Both the position numbers and the translations under genes were made by a program. This document shows, piece after piece, positions 58,830-64,000 of a stretch of DNA of 64,000 bases. Every line of letters starts with the position of its first letter. Position 1 is the first letter of the stretch. The stretch spans positions 6,332,701-6,396,700 of the forward strand of contig OY855913.1 of the NCBI GenBank assembly GCA_963693305.1, written 5' to 3'. Source of the DNA: Meandrina meandrites. Lineage: Eukaryota > Cnidaria > Anthozoa > Scleractinia > Meandrinidae. A model generated the notes under the pieces. That model was given only the letters and a program-made list of their open reading frames with translations, had not been told where the DNA came from and made no database searches.

Positions 58830-59262
58830 CACGGTTTGACTGGATTTGACTCCCGCTATTACCTACTCTCGCTATTCCGGAATTACGGACACTTTCGTGG
58901 GTTCCAAGAGAACCATTTTATTGTTTTGACTCTCGATAAAGAGGACATTGTGAAATTCTCACATAGCATAATTACGATAAATTCCTTCAGAAGCTGTACA
59001 ACAGACTTTGCTTTTTAACTTCAGCTTCCGCCTTTTCCTTCCAGACTCCTTAGGAGAGGTCAAGCCCATCATCCATTGTTATCCTCCATACCCAACAATT
59101 ATTTAGCAGTTTCACCACAGACGATAAGCACGTCATAGTCTATATTATTAAACTTATGTTAATGGCACCTTCCATTGTAACACCCCGCCATTACGGACTC
59201 TCGCTATTACGGGCAATAAACGGCGTCCCGAGTGTGTCCGCTATAACGAGAGTTGACTGTAT
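58830..59262. mobile_element. Pogo-like MITE inserted in the minisatellite
   Basis: The right end reads CGCTATAACGAGAGTTGACT followed by GTATA. The left end is diverged (TTTGACTCCCGCTATTACC). Phrases of the type CGCTATTACGG occur near both ends. A related piece (CCCGCTATTATGGACTCTCG...AAGAGTTGACTGTA) lies at about 515-590. Confidence 0.5.
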
Positions 59263-59545
59263 AACGAACGAGAAAACGCACAGTGAACTCAAAGGGTACT
59301 CACGGTGAAACGTACGATAAAACCCACAGGGAACTCACGATGTAACGCACGAACAGACGCACAGGGAACTCACAGGGAACTCACAGGGTAATCACTGTGT
59401 AACGTACGAGAAAACGCACAGGTAACTCACGGTATAACTACGAGGAAACGCACAGGAAACTTACACGGAACTCATGGAAACGCATAGGGAACTCACAGGG
59501 AACTCTCGGTAACTCACGTTGTAACGCACACAGGGCACTCACGGT
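59263..59545. repeat. Degenerate minisatellite, right part
   Basis: Continuation of the array before 58828: AACGYACGAGAAAACGCACA and GGGAACTCAC repeats. Confidence 0.75.
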
Positions 59546-60199
59546 GTATTTCTTCGTCCATAAAATATATTCGCTTCAACTAGTCTACAAAACCTTTTCC
59601 AGAATGCTAGAGGTTGATATTTAGATTTGTCAAATAATAACGCGCAATGTTGTAGATTGCGGACAGACTTTTAATTTTTGCGCGCAGAAGTACAAAAAGA
59701 TTCAATTTCTGTAATATGGCGCAGACATTTGCGCATGGGTGGACACGGTACAATTCAGTTGGTGCGCACATGTAGTGGAAGCTGATCTTAATATTAAAAA
59801 TTGATATATGTATTTTTTTTCGCTCGCTATATTTTAAAATTTCCTTTTCAGTTCTGTCTTCTTCTACTGGTAGAAAAGAATGACACAGGTTAGATCAAGG
59901 TAAGGAAATGCAATGTCATTTTAGCTTTATTTGAGACAGATTTGCTCCGGAATGTATATTTCTTCTTTTCACCATTTACTCATTTCACATGCAAAGTTTT
60001 GCAAACACTAAAACATTTCAACCATACAGAAGTTAGTTAGCTGTTGCTTTTATTACCCTTTGTTCTTAGGCGGTTCGTGATTCGCTGGCTGAGAATACGT
60101 GCAACTAAAATCCGCCCCAAAATCTGTACCGCATTTGTCAGTGATTGGCTAAAGGTTCTAATCAATATTCATGAAAAATTGTAGAACGTGCTTCAAACC

Positions 60200-60981
60200 A
60201 AACAGGTCGTGGATGTGTGAAGACGTGTCGTGCGGCGAGGACCAGTTTGGACTCTTGAAGGAAGAAGATGCTTGTTGTATGGAAAAGGATTTGAAGCTAC
60301 AATGAAGTCTCTGCACAATTACAACCGATAAAGGTGAGCACTGCTTTTGGAATTGCGTTAATTGTTTCGGATAGCGACTCGAGGAAGAAATGTTACTGAA
60401 GAAGCTTAACACGCGCACGATCAGGGCGTCGCTTCTGGTTGAAACTCATCAGGAAAGAAGTTTCTTTTATTTCGTTGAAAACATTATTTAAAAAAAATAC
60501 GGACACTCGACAACGTACGAAGTAAGTCGAGTAAAGATTTTAGATTTAGACGAACGTAGGACAAATTAAAAGGACTTTCGTTCGATTACATTTGCCGAAG
60601 GCCGTACACAAATAAAAAATTTGCAACGCAACCACGTGCAAATTCCATTTGTATTCTAAGAACATTTCGCGAAGGCTTTGCAAAGTTCTTCCGTACTTAG
60701 GAATTTTACTTTTGAATTTTTTTTAAACAACGCCAAGTTACGAGTTTAAATTGAAACTTTGGCCTTAAAACTTTTAATTGTGTGATCTTTTGCATGCCTG
60801 GTCGAAGGCATTTTGTTGTCGTACGTTGAGCAAGAAAGGGGTTTTTGCTGCTAGATGTTGTCCAAAAGCTGAACATTTGCTAACAGTGAATTTATCATTT
60901 CTGTTTCAGGAAAGGTACACTCCATGGATGGAAAAAGAAGAGGAACGAATTCAAAAGGACAAGTTGGAATCGCTGAATTAG
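60200..60981 (+). other. Candidate two-exon transcript of unknown function
   Basis: A donor-like AAG|GTGAGC at 60333-60334 is followed by an acceptor-like TTTCTGTTTCAG at 60909. The first presumptive exon holds a 31-codon frame starting at about 60211 (MCEDVSCGEDQF...KDLKLQ). The second can be read either as ERYTPWMEKEEERIQKDKLE to a stop at 60981, or from ATG at 60933 as MDGKRRGTNSKGQVG. Neither is recognised. It may be noncoding or simply chance. Confidence 0.25.
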
Positions 60982-63900
60982 GAGAAAATGCTGCAAAGAT
61001 AAGAGCTTTGAAATTGTCAATTGTATAGTAAAACGGTGGCTGATCTAGGCTCCTATTTTTAAGAACTTCAATGTTGTATTAATCCTTTGGATTTATTCAC
61101 TGATTGTCTGTTTCGAGGATCAAAACGTAGATTTTAAAATGAAAGATAGGAAAATAGGCATAAAGTACTGGACAATTACAATGAAGTCGTTTAATCTCAG
61201 CCACCATTTTTAGTAGGTTTCAAATGGTACTGACAGTTCTGCAAGCTTGACACAAGAATTGATGCGAACCTTTCGTAGTCGAAAAACTTTTACTGGCTCT
61301 TGTTTGATTTATTTAACATTGGAAGAAACTCATCACCGTGTCGATGCATTTTGGTGGTTTGAATCTATCGAGACTTTGCTAGAAAACGGAGAATATTTTT
61401 CGATGGCGTAGAGTTGTTGTAAGACTTTCAGTACCATATCACGTAACAATTGATGCTGCAAGGGAAGTGATATTTCTGAGGTGGCAATAAAGCTAAGTTT
61501 AAAACTAAAAGAATTAGAACGAAACAAACAATCCAATTTGATGGTTCTTTCCAAAGCAATCTGAGATTTTTGTTCAAACAAGCAATTGAACCAGGACCAG
61601 GAACAGCTAAATAAGAAAATCGAATTCATATTTTTTAACTAGTTAGTAGGAAAGTTGACATTTATATATATTTTCAAGGAAAAACTTAAAGCAAATAAAT
61701 TGATTACAGCACTTTGAATACAATATATAATTGACAGTGCCACCTTAAAAATATTCAGACGCTTGCTTCATCATATCATTAATTGTAGTTGACAAGAGAA
61801 CATGGGCTTTCAATATATAAAATGAAAAGTAATTTTCTTTCGTAAAAAACATGAAGAAAAACATGAAGGCCGGCGCGCACTATAAAAGAGACTTGTGCTC
61901 TTTTTCACCAGCTATCATTGCATTTTAATTAGTTTTTTTATTTTATTTTGATTCGCATCGTATTGAAGAAACCGAAAAATTGTAAACGTCGGATAGAAAA
62001 AATTATCCAATTATCCAAGTTGATATGGGTTTTGAGTGACTTTGAATTTCGCGGGAATTTCGTCATCAAAGACACGTGTCAATTGTGATAATATTTTGCC
62101 AAAATTAAAGTCCATATTTTGCTTCGTACAATTTAAAGCCTTGAAAGAGAAATATTATTTAAACCGTGTTTTTGATTTTGTACCAAAGAAAAACGAAATT
62201 GTATTCGCTTGTTACCCATTTTACAATTGTCTTGTTCACTGTCAAAAGGCGTACGAAGCTGATCTTTTTGCCAGATTTATTTCAAATCTGTAAAATCGAA
62301 ATACTTCAACAACATGTTAAAAAAAGTTTCGTTGATCTGGCTTTGGAATAATTATCAAAGAAAAATGTTTTCTTGTTTACCTGTGACTAATTTTGTTATC
62401 GTCTTGTTCGCTTTTGATTCACAAATGACTCTTGGGAGCTCCTCTTTTATAGTGCACCTTTGTGTTTAAACACGACTTGTTTGTTTTTTTTTTTGCTTGA
62501 TTTGGTTTGAAAGCCTCGCGGAAAACATATGTGCCCAAGTTCTCTTGTCGTTTTGGGAGCTTAGAATATAAAACCCTGATGCCTGGTTGGTAATACGGTT
62601 TGCAAAGCGGTTTCGCTAACTCGTGATTTAAAGTTATACAGACCACAAAACCTACTAAATTAAGAAAAAAAATCAATGATTACTACTTCAGTAGCAAGCA
62701 AACGAATCAACAGTACATTCTAAAGGATTCTGTACCGTTTTTCCTGTTAACCCAAACTTCGAATCATCATTATAGAAATATATTGATCATATTGCTTTCT
62801 GGTATTCAATTTTGTGCCAATAAGAGATTTATTGTCTGTTGAAACGAAAATGTATTTTGTATAACGTCTGTAAATGCTTGAATAAAACTCGCCAAATTTA
62901 GCAACGATTATGTAAGCATTTTCTGCTCAAATTCTTTTGCTTCTCGTCAGTGTTTAACGATCCAAAGCAAATAACTTAAATTGTTTTTCTATCTTCCAAA
63001 TTTACACGAGAAGCAATTATTTTTTTAAAAAAATTTTACCACAATTCAAAATTTCTAAACCTTTGAAGACGGTTTCTTTTTCTATTGATCTCGTACGTTG
63101 TATAAAAATGAGGAGAGAGAAATTTTAAACAACCAAGTTTTTTCAAATTGGTTTCGGCTTTGTTACCGTGGTCTGTATAACGTTATCGTTGTATGCCATT
63201 TATGTTCGTGTCGATCGATGAGCAAAAGTTCGTGTTTCGTGTGTGGGGGGTGAAGGCAAGAAAACAATGAGCTTTTTCTTCATCAAGCATTGGGTTATAT
63301 ATAAACGGCTCTCACTTAATTAAGTAGAAGAAACCTTTTTCTGTCGACACTCAATGTAACACAGAAATGATAGGAAATGTTATAAAACCAACTGGATTAC
63401 ACTTGGAAATTTCTGAATTTTCTTGAGCATCAATTTTAAGTCTGAACTCGGATTGCATGTTATTCTAAAATGGATAAAAGGCATGGAGCTAAGCAATTGT
63501 ATTTATGAGCCCTTGTGGCAAAAAAATAAGTTACATTTGCTCATGCCATTACTAAAGCTTAAAAGATATGGTTTCTGCTTCGACAAATGTTTAAATCTAG
63601 TGATCGCATGTTTTGATAGATCATTTTGACGTTTTGTACTTCCTGTGTTACAAAAATTGACGACCGAAAAAGGTTTTTCTCTCAAGGGCACGTTGCTTAT
63701 CTTTGTTGTAGTTTCTGTTTATACACCATCTTGTGCAAAAAAAACTTTTAAAAACTAAAACGTTTCGGATAGTTTTATAATTGTTTCGAGACCGAGTTTT
63801 CAGAAAATTGGCCGTTCAATTTTTTCGAGCAAAGTTTTCTTGCACGAGATGGTGTTTATATATTTTTGGCGGAAAATTTTAAGGGAAGCCATTTTGAATT

Positions 63901-64000
63901 TTTTTGCCGAAATGTTGTCAGGGTAAACGCTGTGCAAATTTTTTCAAATTTTCCCGCCAAAAGACTTAGTATATATAGGGAAGATTTTTCTTTCACACCT
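60982..64000. other. AT-rich region without recognised genes
   Basis: Contains AATAAA at about 62881 and TATA-like sequences at about 61880 (CTATAAAAGAG, +), 62447 (CTCTTTTATAG, -), 63295 and 63970. The short open frames have no recognisable domains. Any gene to the right would begin beyond the window. Confidence 0.35.

Overview
The window is eukaryotic genomic DNA: AT-rich, with short exons, GT-AG introns, long intergenic stretches and many small inverted-repeat DNA transposons. Nothing bacterial (operons, ribosome binding sites, CRISPR) is present. The repeat style (TA-flanked MITEs with ends such as CCGTAAAATTC, a tRNA-derived SINE, a decayed non-LTR reverse transcriptase) and the intron-rich conserved gene suggest an early-branching metazoan, most likely an anthozoan cnidarian such as a stony coral. 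That assignment is inference.

The one complete protein gene is a MORC2 orthologue on the + strand, 31474-55344. I assembled 40 coding exons by eye. All 39 junctions are GT-AG, the phases agree throughout, and the exon lengths sum to 3093 nt, giving 1030 residues plus a stop. The protein runs: GHKL ATPase with second-half transducer fold, coiled-coil insertion, CW zinc finger, charged disordered linker, chromo-like domain, conserved C-terminal helix and C-terminal coiled coil. Family knowledge makes it a nuclear chromatin-compacting ATPase. At the left edge (772-1398) lies the last coding exon of a second + strand gene, not recognised, followed by a long apparent 3' UTR with three copies of a small hairpin motif.

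Between these, 4-24 kb is a repeat-rich accessory region. It holds palindromic MITEs, a C2H2 zinc-finger pseudogene (about 6.9-7.2 kb), a 132-bp satellite (8042-8886), a 456-bp element with a 6-bp target duplication (9188-9643), two tRNA-derived SINE copies, a 2.5-kb foldback element with about 0.9-kb arms (12505-15015), a 33-bp tandem array, a LINE reverse-transcriptase remnant on the minus strand (about 16.9-18.2 kb), a TA-flanked pogo/mariner-like MITE, a 1.56-kb element with exact 15-bp ends and an exact 6-bp target duplication (22046-23604), and another inverted-repeat element directly abutting it. The interval 24-31.4 kb shows no convincing gene.

MORC2 introns have also taken up MITEs and local duplications. 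Downstream of MORC2 are more MITEs (including one nested in another), a minisatellite interrupted by a MITE-like segment, and a weak candidate two-exon transcript near 60.2-61.0 kb. The most interesting non-gene items are the foldback element and the set of elements with G-rich ends, internal short-repeat arrays and 6-bp target duplications.
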